Shown: in pieces, positions 19,499 through 30,767 of the stretch
Position numbering within the stretch: position 1 is the stretch's first letter
How the letters are laid out: each line of letters starts with the position of its first letter
DNA from: Ceratorhiza oryzae-sativae
Lineage: Eukaryota > Basidiomycota > Agaricomycetes > Cantharellales > Ceratobasidiaceae
DNA length: 64,000 nt
Assembly (NCBI GenBank): GCA_030998015.1
Contig: JARWMV010000001.1
Coordinates: 372,001 to 436,000 of the forward strand
Direction: 5' to 3'
Position numbers and translations under genes: made by a program
The notes under the pieces: generated by a model
Seen by the model: the letters and a program-made list of their open reading frames with translations, nothing else
What the model was told of the DNA's origin: nothing
Databases searched by the model: none

Positions 19499-21795
19499 AT
19501 GGCCCGACTCTCGCTCGTGCGCTGTGTATATGCGCTGGCAACGCTGGCCGCCTGCACCAACGCGGCCATCACCGTCTACAGGATCGACGGCCGAGAAGGT
19601 CAGCTCACGGCAACATCCACCGGAGCAGCCGCCACCTACACCGGCAGCGCAGCGTACGACCCCACTGTGCTCAACCCACCCCCACCACCGGCAAACCTCA
19701 ATCGCGACTTTACTATCCAGGTACGGGTGTGGCAGCGTTTGCCGTAGCTCGAGTGCTGATGCGATTCTACACGCACAGCTTCCTCAAGGAGGTCTTCCCG
19801 GTTTGTCTATTCCACAAAAGGGATCGTACTTTGGTTTCTCCATCGAATTGTCCGTCGCGAACCGCGCAATCGGCACCAATTCGTCGGTCATTGCTGTTCC
19901 TTTCCTCAATCACATTGCCAACGTCGCGAACCGGGGCGGGGCCGTGCGAGTCCGAGTCGGTGGAAACAGTGAGTTTCAATAGACATCCCAACTCGGCTGC
20001 ATGCTCAATTCCGTACTTTTTCAGCCCAAGAGACCGCCATTCTTCGCGAAGAAGGCCTGCCGGACGGCAAAATCCTCATCAAGACCGGCAACCGCGAAAC
20101 GACAACCTGGACACCTCATGTCGAATTCGCGCCCGACCTTGTCAAGATGTTGGCCAACGTTGCCAACCTCGTCAAGACGGAAATCTTCCTCGTGAGTAAA
20201 CTCAGGCCCTGATCGGGATTGTTTATGAAGCATTGGTTTATATATTCGGTTGTTAGGGATTGAATTTCGATAATGTTCGGGACCCGAGCAACGCCGTTGC
20301 ATTTGCCGCGCTCGCCGAGCAAACGCTGGGCAACAACCTCCATGGCATAGCGCTCGGCAACGAACCCGACTTGTATGACCGCCCCGGCCACAACAAGCGC
20401 CCTGAGCCATACACCTTTGACCAGTACATGACCGAGTGGGGCGGAGTCGCCAACGCGCTCGCGAGCAACCCGGGTTACACCAACAAGCAGATGCTGATGG
20501 GACCTAGCACGTGTTGCGCGAGCAGTAACCCCGACTGGACAAGTGTGCAGCTCGCCAATGCCGGGTATCTCCAGCGATTTGCAAATGAGCTCAAGATCGT
20601 GACGGTTCAGCGGTATCCGAACAGTATGTGTGCCCACTTGTCCTCGGTCTTACGTCTTGCTGACGTCGTGTCCCCTAGACAATTGCGGGACGGGCGAGAT
20701 CCGTGTTCCCCAGGAGATTTTCCAAAACTATCTCTCGCACGACCTGCTCTCCCGACATGCCTCCGAATACACCGAATTCAGCAACATTGTCCGCGAGGCA
20801 GGCAAGCCGCTGTACATGCTCGAGACCAACACGGCCGCGTGCGGTGGTTTCCCTGGTATTTCGGATTCGTTTGGTGCCGGTCTGTGGGCCGTCGACTGGG
20901 CTCTCCAGCTCGCGACGCAAAACTTTTCGACTACGCTGTTCCACGTCGGTGGTCAAGGCGACTATTACAACCCATTCACCCCTCCGCCGACTAACCAGTC
21001 GACGTTCCGTCAGTGGACTACCGGCTCGGTGTACTACTCTACCTTGATCGTCGCTGAATTGTTTGGCAAGAGCGGAAACGCCCAGGTCGTCGACCTTCAT
21101 CCCAACGATGGCGAAAACCTGACGCCGGGGTATGCGGTGTACGAAAACGGCGTGCCCACACGGGTGCTTTTAATCAACTATGTCGACGACCCAACCGGCG
21201 CACATGACCTCACGGCTCGGATCGCAGTCCAGGGCAACGGTCCGCAGCAGGTTCGCGTCAAGTATTTCTCGGCGCCGAGCGTGAGTTTCAAGGGCAACAT
21301 GACGTGAGTGTGACTTGCTATATGCGTTCCTCGTTACACATGTCGTGTTCGTTTTACTCACCCTCTCGTGTGCGTGTATACAGTTGGGCTGGCCAGACGC
21401 TCGGGAACCACTTTGAATCGGACGGCAGGCTGAAGAACGACGAAGTGGTTCAGACGATTACGTGCCAAAACGGATCGTGCGCTATCCCTGTCAAGGCGCC
21501 TTCCCTCGCGCTTGTTTTCCTCACGGACGATGCGCTGAAAAACTCCTCCCCCGACCCGGGCGCGACTGTGTCGTATGAGACGAGTATCCTCACCCGTGTC
21601 CGTCACACTGCGACGATCGATCAGCAGGTGCTCGAGACGAGTAACGGGCGAGGTGGAAATTTCGGAAATCCGTTGGGCAGTACGAGTTTCGGAAGCGTGG
21701 GCGCTGGGCGGGCCAATGTGGTGATTCCTGGGCTGGGCATGGTTGCAGCTGTGGCGCTTGGTGCGCTGGTTGTTGGGTTTGGTGGACGCTGGTAA
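19499..21795 (+). CDS. GH79-family glycoside hydrolase (beta-glucuronidase/heparanase-like), copy 1
   Basis: Six exons (19499-19720, 19779-19968, 20025-20191, 20257-20623, 20679-21303, 21384-21795) give 660 residues. Residues 1-22 are a signal peptide. The TIM-barrel core contains IALGNEPDLY, whose Glu (about 229) is the expected acid/base, and PLYMLETNTAACGG, whose Glu (about 364) fits the nucleophile. A beta domain follows. The C-terminus is Gly/Ser-rich and ends in a hydrophobic segment (VVIPGLGMVAAVALGALVV), suggesting a GPI anchor or membrane tether. GH79 enzymes remove uronic acid or related residues from proteoglycans or plant arabinogalactan; exact substrate is unknown. The enzyme would act at the cell surface or in the wall. 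A tandem copy follows at 23036. Confidence 0.9.
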
Positions 21796-23035
21796 TTGTG
21801 GACGATTCGGACAATGAAACATACATGACTTTTGCCTCGGTTAGAACAATTCTTTTTCGGCGAGACTTTATGATACCACGCTCTCCTTTTTGGTTCTCTG
21901 AATATATCTAGTCATTACCTTTGTATTTCTCTCTAGTGGTGCCTATATACGCCCCTTTTACCGGCTGTGTGACAGGTGATCCGTGCATATAGGCTGCGAT
22001 ATCGGTGAGTACCATTCAGAATGTAGTGAGATGTGCGATTGACTTGCTATCTTGACACCTAGGTGGTTCTCGATCACTGATCTTCGAGGTTATTGTATCT
22101 AATTATAGACGGATTTATTTTAGCGTTTCTTGGCAAATCATATCGCGCTAGGTACGTCATTCGTTGACCCTAGGGCGACAGATGAAGGCTGCTGAGTCCC
22201 TCGTCGTGTGCTAGTTGTGTCAATCATTGCTTGGACGCGTCCAGTTTACGCCACTCGAGCGCCGCCTCCGACCCATGCCGAACTCCCCGAGTCCAACCCC
22301 TCGCAGTCCTCTAGCCACCCGCTTCTCCCGCTGGCAATTCGCGACAAAGGAGCGATTCGCGCGGCGATGGGAAACCGGCGGAGTCTGGATCAACTTTTTT
22401 CAGCCTGGGTACTCTTGGCACTTCTCCCGTGTATCAACGCCCGCAGCATTCAATGCCTGGATTCCACCCTTCGGCATTTGATAGAGAGAAGTCCAAGTGT
22501 CGAAAGAGGTGATCGAAGATGAAAAAAAGTATGTGTCCTACGTCATCGGCACGTGTGGTACATTATTCTGACGCGCATTGGGGCCTGCCAGACTCGCTCC
22601 AGTCGAGACCTCGGCTAGTTGCACCGCGTTGCATGTCGACGGGATTATGAGTTCCGGTCTGGGCGGGCCGGGGGTTCTCGCGGCAATGGGGGCGGGCTGC
22701 GTGAATTTTTTGTTCTTGGTGGGATCAGGGCCCGGAGATATTCGCAAGCGGCTGTCCAGGCCGATCATCGGGGGCGACAATTTGCTATGGGCGCGTCCAA
22801 CAAGGAGGGAGGTTGCCCCGTCGTCGACGCGCACAATGTCGACCTCGGTGCGAGGGGCGTGCCGGGGTGTGGATATTCTGGAGTGGGGCAAGTCTGCATC
22901 GATGCGAAGATATGGTCCCTGTCGCCAGAGGAACAGGGGTGCGGAATCAGCAGACCCTGAATGCTTGGCTGCAGTATTTTAGGCGGCCTTGGCACTATTG
23001 AGCTGCGTTCCGTTTTTCTCTCGTTCCCTCCGACC
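21796..23035. other. no gene recognised
   Basis: Spacer between tandem GH79 genes, about 1.2 kb. Overlapping GC-rich frames at 22200-23000 show no motif. The sequence just before each GH79 start (CTCCGACCATGGC or similar) is shared, as expected from a tandem duplication. Confidence 0.4.
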
Positions 23036-25325
23036 ATGGCGCGTCTCTCGTTGGTGCACTGCGTGTATGCGCTCGCCACGTTCGCCTCCTTTGCCCGCGG
23101 CTCTGTCACCGTCTACACCGCCGGTGTCGACAAGGGCGCACAGGCCGCTGCGACCGAGAGTGCAGCAGCAGCGACCTACTCGGGCAGCGCAGCCTACAAC
23201 CCAACAGTCCTCAACCCTCCTGCACCCCCCGACCAGTTCAACCGGGACTATACGATCAACGTGAGTCGGGCGCCCAGCCAGTAGTGGCGGTGGTCGAAAA
23301 TCCGATTTGTGGCGCTGATATCATGCGCTATTGCGCTGTACTAGCTCCCCCAAGGAGGCATCAACGGTCTATCTGTCCCCCAGCCTGGCCAATATCTCGG
23401 CTTCTCCATCGAGTTGTCGCTAGCGACTCGCCTGATTGGGACCAACTCGTCGGTACTGTTTGTTCCGTTTCTCAACTACATCTCGAATGTCGCTGCGCGG
23501 GCTGGCAAGGTTCGCGTCCGGGTGGGCGGAAACAGTGAGTCGCTTTGTTGTCTATAATTGGGCGATGCCAAGAGCTGATTGATGATTGTGGCCAGCTCAA
23601 GAGCTGTCACTCATGAAGGATACGCTGGTCAATGGCAAGATCCTCGAGAAGACTGGCGTGTCGGCCACGACAACTGGCACGCCACACATTGAATTTACGC
23701 CCGAGCTTATCAAAATGATAGGCGCCATGGCTCAGTTGGTCGATTGTGAAGTCTTGCTCGTACGTCCGGTTGCTTGCGCCCCGAGCTTCATCGTGACCTT
23801 CGCTTCTTAGGGCCTCAACTTTATGAACATCACCGACGCGTCCAATCAAGCGAGTATTGCAGCATTGGCCGAACAGACCCTCGGCGACAAGCTCCATGGT
23901 ATTGCACTCGGAAACGAGCCCGACTTGTACCAACTCCCCGGACACAACAAGCGACCCTAACCCCTATTCTTTCGACACCTACATGAACGAATGGGGCGGA
24001 GTGGCCAACGCCCTCGCCGCGAACCCAGGCTACACGAACAAGCAAATGCTCATGGGTCCCAGCACGTGCTGTCAGAGCAGTAACCCTGACTGGTCAAACG
24101 TCAATCTAGCCAACGCTGGATATCTCCAGCGATTCGCCAACGAGCTCAAAATAGTCACTGTCCAACGGTACCCGACTAGTGCGTATCGTTTCGAAATGAT
24201 GGATTGATACCCCTGATATTGATTGGCGTTGCAGGTAATTGCGTCGGCGGCACGGTTCGCGATCCGCAGGCGACGTTTCCTCAGTTTTTGTCCCACCAGC
24301 TGATTTCGTCGCAAGCGTCCGAATATGCCGAGTTTTCGGGGATGGTCCAGGCCGCGGGAAAGCCGCTGTACATGCTTGAAACGAACACGGCCGCGTGCGG
24401 TGGTTTCCCTGGTATTTCCGACTCGTTTGGTGCCGGGCTCTGGGCAGTGGATTGGTCGCTTAAGCTCGCGACGTACAACTTTACGACTACGCTCTTGCAC
24501 GTTGGTGGTCAAGGCGACTACTACAATCCGTTTACCCCTCCCCCGACCAACCAGTCTACGTTCCGTCAATGGTCGACTGGCTCGGTGTACTACTCGACTC
24601 TGATCGTCGCCGAGTTGTTTGGCAAGAGCGGAAAGGCCCAGATTGCCGACTTGAACGCCAACAATGGAGAGAACCTCACGCCTGGATATGTCGTTTACGA
24701 ACAAGGTGTCCCGACACGCGTGCTCTTGATCAACTATGTCACAGACCAGACTGGAGGCCACGACGCGACTGCGCGTATCGCCGTGGCCGGCAACGCACCT
24801 GCCCAGGTCAAGGTCAAATACTTTTCGGCGCCGAGCGTGAGCTTCAAGGGTAACATGACGTGAGTGCTTTGGTACATGTATGCGTCATTGTGACTCATTT
24901 TCATCCACGTGTGTAGATGGGCTGGACAAACACTCGGCAACAACTTTGAAGCTGACGGCAGGCTGAAGAATGATGAACAGATCGTGACTATCACGTGCGC
25001 CGACGGGTCGTGTCCTATCCCGCTCAAAGCTCCCTCGCTCGCCCTCGTCTTTTTGACTGACCAAGCGTTGACCGAGTCGACCCCTCAGGGTCAGGTCCAG
25101 ACGTTCCCGACCAGCGTCCGGACCAAGGTGCGCAACACTGCGACCATTGACCAACAGGTGCTCCAGACGTCCAACGGTCACGGCGGAGGCAAGTGGGGCG
25201 GAGGCACGCTCGGCAGCACGAGTGTGGGAAGCGCCAACGCTGCGCTGGCAAACGTCGTTGTCCCCGGATTGGGCTTGTTGCTCGCAGTTTTGGGTGGCGT
25301 GTTTGCGATTCTCGGGCGGTGGTAG
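23036..25325 (+). pseudogene. GH79-family hydrolase, copy 2, with one-base frameshift
   Basis: Tandem paralogue of 19499-21795 with the same six-exon layout: exon 1 is 23036-23260, exon 2 is 23345-23534 (190 bp, same length), exon 3 is 23596-23759, and exon 4 is 23811-24178. It has a signal peptide, the GNEPDLY acid/base motif, the LETNTAACGG nucleophile motif and the hydrophobic C-terminal tether. Exon 4 is 368 bp against 367 bp in copy 1: there is one extra base in the C run at 23955-23957. This puts a TAA right after and shifts the frame. The rest of the gene is open and conserved, so the lesion is young or is a sequence error. If real, the protein would be cut off in the barrel, just after the acid/base motif and before the nucleophile. 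Confidence 0.85.
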
Positions 25326-25378
25326 GTGGGGAAAGGTGATTTATGTGAGTTGCGGACAATGAAACACGAGTGACTCGG

Positions 25379-25408
25379 GCTCTCTCTCTCTCTATCTGTC
25401 TCTCTCCC
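25379..25408 (+). repeat. CT-rich microsatellite
   Basis: A short run of CT repeats with a few interruptions just after the second GH79 stop, in the presumed 3' untranslated region. The matching region of copy 1 lacks the expansion. Confidence 0.7.
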
Positions 25409-25782
25409 GGGTAGAACATTTTCTGTTTAGCTTGAATGCGCTCGTTTGGGATACCATACTGTCGCTTCTTTTTTTGTCAATGTGTCTAGTTAATTTGTGC
25501 TTTGTCATGTTAGTTGATTATATTTGTAGTACTTGGGGTGACTTATACGCATCCCATATGTTATGTATCACACTCGAGGTGATAGTTGAATGCACCACTT
25601 GATACGCGCTTCCTTGCTTGTGATTATGGTCTGAAGACGCGGCTTCAATGGTTCAGGTTTTTGGGAGATCGTACACCGGAGCCACAGAGCCACACAAGCA
25701 GATTAATGAATCAATAAAACAACCACAAACTAGCTCATTTGGTGACCTGAATTCATGGTCAAGATAGTAGCTTCCCATCGGG

Positions 25783-28700
25783 TCAAGACAAATCGTTCAT
25801 GAATCGAATGATGTCGATTCCATCGACTATTGGCGGGAAGTTATGCTGGGAATCCGCATACCAGTTCAGTTGGACATCGGTATATGGGTCTGCCGTCGCC
25901 TGGATAAAGGCTGGGACTTGATTGCTCGGAGCCGTTTCTGCATAGCATGTAGAGATATTCGCATGTGTCATCGGGTCCGGCACGCATGGAAGATTGAAAT
26001 CTATATGCGGTAAGAAGTCGTTCCAATTGTCACGAGGGAGCTGGAGCTGGTGGTGGGGATCTGCATGAGAGCTTGCATACCCAACGTGTGGCAGGCGGCC
26101 AGGCCGGTATTGTGTCATTCGGTAAATCCCGTTTGGGGAATGGTTGGGATAAAAGTACGTATCGGAACCAAGTTCATAATTTCTTTGCTGAATCGGTCGT
26201 TGCTGTTCAATATATTGCTGCGATTCCGAGTAGTTAGCCTGAGCTTGATAGGGTACATCGCTTGTTGCTTGGGCTTGAATGTATGCGCCCACGTTCGGAG
26301 GCTGAACCGTCCCGTCTGTGATAAATCCACTTGATTGGGTTGTGGCTTGAGGATATTGGTCAACTGGATAGAGCGTAGGTGATCGAGGAGTTGCTACGTC
26401 TTTGTGGCTGGGCCTGGGGATAGTTTGCCTGAAAGTAGCATCGTCGAGACGTACAGTATCCCAAAGCGCTAGATATGGTTGTCCTCCCCCCTCGTTATAT
26501 GCGTGGGGAAAGGTAGAGCCAAGAATATCGAGCGCCTGCCTGGGTGGTGCGCTGAAATTGACAACGCAGCTTTCCTCGTTTCGAGCAATCTCAAGGGATG
26601 GAGCTAATCTTGAGTCGCCATCCTTTGGTTCTTGGCCGCCTTGAACTGTTCTTGCGTCATCTGATGACTGCCAGGTGCCTTTGATTCCGTGACCTAGTTT
26701 ATCGCTGCTGCCTTTGCTAAAGTGTCCAAGTTGTTTGTTTTTGGGCATAACTCCAACACTCCAACGCATGGCGAGCGCTCGGATACGGTCTCTAGCGTTC
26801 CTGGCACTATTGACCCAGTAACCTGTTTCATGCATAGACTGGAGACACGAAATCCCAGTCTTAACACCATCCATTGCCACTGGATCTTCCGGCGCGAGCA
26901 GTAGAATGGTGGCTGCAGTGTACACAACGTATGGGAGGGTAACGCAGGGCGATGAAAGTGGTACATGTCGAATTAAGGACATGATATGAAGTGCAGAGGC
27001 CCGTGCGACTCGGAAAGCTGAGGTGCGATAGCTGCGAATAATGCGAGAAACATGAGCAGGTTCAGCTGTGTCCCTCGCCGTGCTGATCTGCGCGGCTTCT
27101 CCAGAAAGCGGATGGGAAGATAAGAAGGGCCGTGATGAAAGGACGCTCGTGACATGTATGAACAGACTATATTTTGTGAGAATTTGTAAATGTGTGGAAT
27201 ATATGCAAATACTGACTGAAGATAAACCAGGTTATTCTCCTTCTTTCGGAGTACGCTTGTTGAACGAAGCCAAGTAGGCAACTTGTCGATAAATTGCTGA
27301 ACTTTTACGTGGTTGCGAGTAACCAAGTCAAGAATCGCTTGAGGACTACGTTTCGGTATATCAAACGAATATCTTGAAATGATGTCAGCAACCGCGTACG
27401 ATCTCCGGCAAATTCTCTCACATCTCCTTGAATAGCTCATCTGAAATGTGATTCAAATCTCTAATAGCCTCCCACAGAGCCTGGTCAATCACATCGCCTA
27501 TGCCAAGGGTTCTTGGATTCCACCAATCGATATTCGCGTCTGGTCCAGTGGCGTTACTTCTATTTACTCCCTGATCTATTTCTGAGGAAGTCGTGCGGCC
27601 GTTCGTGCTAGAGCGGTCACCGGGTTCTAAACCATTAGCAGTCGCGAATGACCACTGCTGAGGGGTGCTAATGGTAGATCCATCTATAAAAGGATGCATT
27701 CCCATGCACATCGCAGCGGTTCTGTTAATAGTTTTAAACGGCGTTGTTAACACGTAGCCAATAAAAGAGGCTCGCGGTTAAGCTATGCACGCTACTTACC
27801 TGTCGGAGATGTAAGCCGCCCAAAATACAAAATTGCGAGTTTCGAATAGCCTCTTGGACATTTCGCCCCGGCATACAAGCGTCGTAGCATCAGTATTCAT
27901 ACCAAGTTGCACACAGAGGGCACAAGCAACCCCTTGAAATGCAACACGGTATCAGTTTGTGTCACTTCATCTGTGATATTACACACACCCATCAATGTCC
28001 AGGTAGCGGGTGCGCGAGCATACCCCAGCTCCCATGTCGCCATAATGAGTATCGCCTGGACGGTAGCCAGGCGCGGATTTGCAGCCTCTGATAAGACTCT
28101 GTTTTGTGCTCGCTTGTAAAACAATTCGCTCGTCTCTGGATCCCCGGTGAACAGAGCAGCAATAGCAAACATTGCATCCAGTAACAGGGGGCTGATGAAT
28201 TGAACGAGATCCGAGGAAGGTTTCACGGACGAAGCTCTCGGGACCCCAATAACACTCGGACCGGAGAACTTGGGCATCATGGGTTCGCCGTAGTGAGCAG
28301 CTTCGGATTGGATAGCATACGCGGATATGAAAGGGACTGGCGCAACGTACGGTAAATGCATACGTTGCCAGTCCCAGAACTGGCCAAGTAGTTTATGTTC
28401 GGCATCAAGGCTAACTAGAGGTACCCAATCCGACATGCCCAAGTCTAGTTGATCCAAGGGAGCAGCTGTTCCAGGATTGGAAGGCACAAGGTTGACAGAC
28501 TTGAGGACATAGGCGGCGTCATCAGCGGGAACGAATGGCTGTCCAGGCTCAATTTGGACATCCTCCAACGGTCCGGTTGGTAAAGAAAGACTGGGTGTTA
28601 GCATAGCTGGTATGTTTGATTGTTCTGGCTCCTCTCCTCCAATCACCGAAGTTGAGCGTTTGGCTGCATCTTTTAGAACGCCTTCAAGCAGTGCCACGCG

Positions 28701-28984
28701 GGCCTCTAGTGCCGCGGTATAATTCTTTTTCGTAGGCCTATATGAGTGTCAATTGGGCAAGAGAGGGGATTGCGTATACCCTAACCTCGAAAGGTCGACG
28801 GACACTTCGTAGGAACATGCATAGTTACCCCTTTTGCATAGGGAGCAAATAGGCATTATACCATCGCACTGAAACGTGGCTTGTAGTTGGCACAATGTTA
28901 TTATGATTTATTACTTGCCTTGCGCTTTCGCTTTCGGCACGGCCCGCAAGCGTTCAACGTTTTCTTAGTGCGATGCTCGGCCAT
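25783..28984 (-). CDS. Zn2Cys6 fungal transcription factor
   Basis: Seven exons on the minus strand (28984-28919, 28868-28786, 28737-27989, 27932-27800, 27721-27422, 27372-27217, 27166-25783) keep frame and give 956 residues. The binuclear zinc cluster is at residues 13-40 with spacing C-X2-C-X6-C-X6-C-X2-C-X6-C and a basic RKRKRK run between the second and third cysteines. A linker and short coiled coil follow. The fungal_trans regulatory domain shows LGMN, ETRNFVFWAAYISDR and later SRPFL motifs. The C-terminal third is Gln/Pro/Tyr-rich and could activate transcription. Intron 1 falls inside the zinc cluster and starts with GC (GCAAGT), a rare GC-AG intron. Target genes are unknown; it stands next to the GH79 pair but nothing shows that it controls them. 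Confidence 0.93.
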
Positions 28985-30548
28985 CCGACTATATGCAGCG
29001 AGAAAAACGGGGATCCTGGTGGTTGTGATGGGTGGAATGTTTTGGTGTAGGTAATCATAGCGCTTGTGAGGCTGAACGCTTCTTCATGTGAAACCACCAC
29101 ATTGGGGTGTGATGAGTATCTAGACTGTCACAATGTCAAGAAATGGTCTATCATGATGTAGGTCCTGGTAACTTTCAAAGGTCGATTGTACGAAGCTGCC
29201 TAGGCCTCTGCTACGACTGGATGCACATTGATGGCCGAATTGATGCGACAGATACTCTAGCGACCCGTCGCCTCGGGATATGTTTCATTGAAATACAACT
29301 TCCTAGTATTACAAAGAAGAGACTGAGGGTAAGGCGAAGGAGTTGTGGATTTTACTTTTTACCTCTGCCTCCATTTTTTATATGCCATGATCAGGTCGTC
29401 ACCCTTGCGCCTTTACTGAGATATTGATGCTAGAGATGATTTTGAGTGTATGCGGTTGATTAGGCTCGGGGGGGGACTAGGCCCAGAGTGGATAAGAGCT
29501 GCAGTGCTCCTACGCAGAGGGAGAAGCTGATACCTTGATTCCCCGGCTAAAAGATTTAATATCAACAGAGAGTCTTGGTCGACCAAGGTTTAGACTTTGC
29601 TTGGGAGGATTCCAACGTTGACGGGCGCATTAGTCCGGGTATGGCAGTCCAGCGCGTAGCTTGAAGGTAGGAGAGACCCGAGATAGCTCATCTAAGAGAA
29701 GTGCCGATGATTACCCAAGGACTGGGAGCGTAAAATAACCTGAAAATCGGCCTGTGTTGTTTCAATAAATGCACAAAGGAGATCTGATACGAGGGTGACC
29801 ATGTGGGCACCAAGTGGCTGGCGAAGCAACAACAGATAGCTCAAAGGCCGTATATGAGCATCCACAATCGAAGCAGGCCATATAAAAGAGTCTCAGAGCA
29901 CTCAGAATGCCTAGAGTAGTCGGCATTTTGGCCAGTAGAATTAGCCCAAGATGTACTTGCAACGTCATCCCCACGATTAATGCTGTACTCCTATCCGCGA
30001 CAGTCGTTTCGAAGCACCCTTTGCAAGGAATAGCTCGAAATAACGAGATATTTCATGTAAAAAGTGCTTAAATTGATTTGTGCATACTGACAATTTGGCC
30101 AATTGGTCGGTGGTGGTCGCGCAAAATACTTGGCCAGACTCATGTCCTTGAATGCTTACATAATGGGCCTAGTCCGGTCGATACTTCATATAGCTCCGTA
30201 TGTCTGCTGGTAGGCTTTGATAAGAGTGCTTGTCCTCCACCGAGGAACGTGATACTCCAAGTATACAGGGGACAGTGTCACGAGCGCATCTATATTTTGC
30301 TTTTCCTAGTCCGGCTCTTATGTTAACCACGAGCAATTACCCTCATTAAATTCAAACCATCTAACTGAGCATACCACAAACACGTTTAGCTGCCAAACCC
30401 CTTCAAACCACATATATTTAATTACTGAGAAATGTGTTCCGTTCACTAGGTTAATACATGCAGGAGAAATGTCAAGCATAAAGCTCGGGATGGGTCATAC
30501 AACGAGTCGTGACATGCGTGGTCCATACTTGATAGCGTATCATCCATA
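28985..30548. other. no gene recognised
   Basis: About 1.5 kb upstream of the Zn2Cys6 gene and downstream of the 813-residue gene. Short frames only; nothing with a motif or supported splice pattern. The regulator's promoter should lie at the left end. Confidence 0.4.
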
Positions 30549-30765
30549 ATGCGCATCCTATCTCCCAAACCACCTCCCGAGCCCAAACCCCATCCTCGAT
30601 CCGGCCCCAGTCCCTGTCTCGGTCGCAGCTTCCACCTTCGCCCCAGTCTCGACCTTCACTCCAACCATCGTCTTCATCTCAACTCCAGCTGCGTTCCCGC
30701 TCCCCACCCTGACTCCAACACCAGCCCCCGTCCGAATCCCCAGCCCGACGCCAGACACGGGACCT
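30549..30765. repeat. C-rich degenerate short repeat
   Basis: Strongly strand-biased C/T-rich stretch with loosely repeated 6- to 12-base units (CCC-A-X, TCG/ACT spacing). It lies directly after the stop codon of the gene on the minus strand. There it would encode Gly/Val-rich repeats if translated, but no start or splice links it to the gene. Confidence 0.5.
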
Positions 30766-30767
30766 AG

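Noticed and set aside
25375..25410. CT repeat as a regulatory pyrimidine tract
   Set aside because: It lies after the stop codon of the GH79 copy and is absent from the sister gene; a plain microsatellite is enough.
30558..30758. Gly/Val-rich repeat frame downstream of the 813-residue gene
   Set aside because: C-rich short repeat read on the minus strand; no splice signal links it to the gene and no start is supported.
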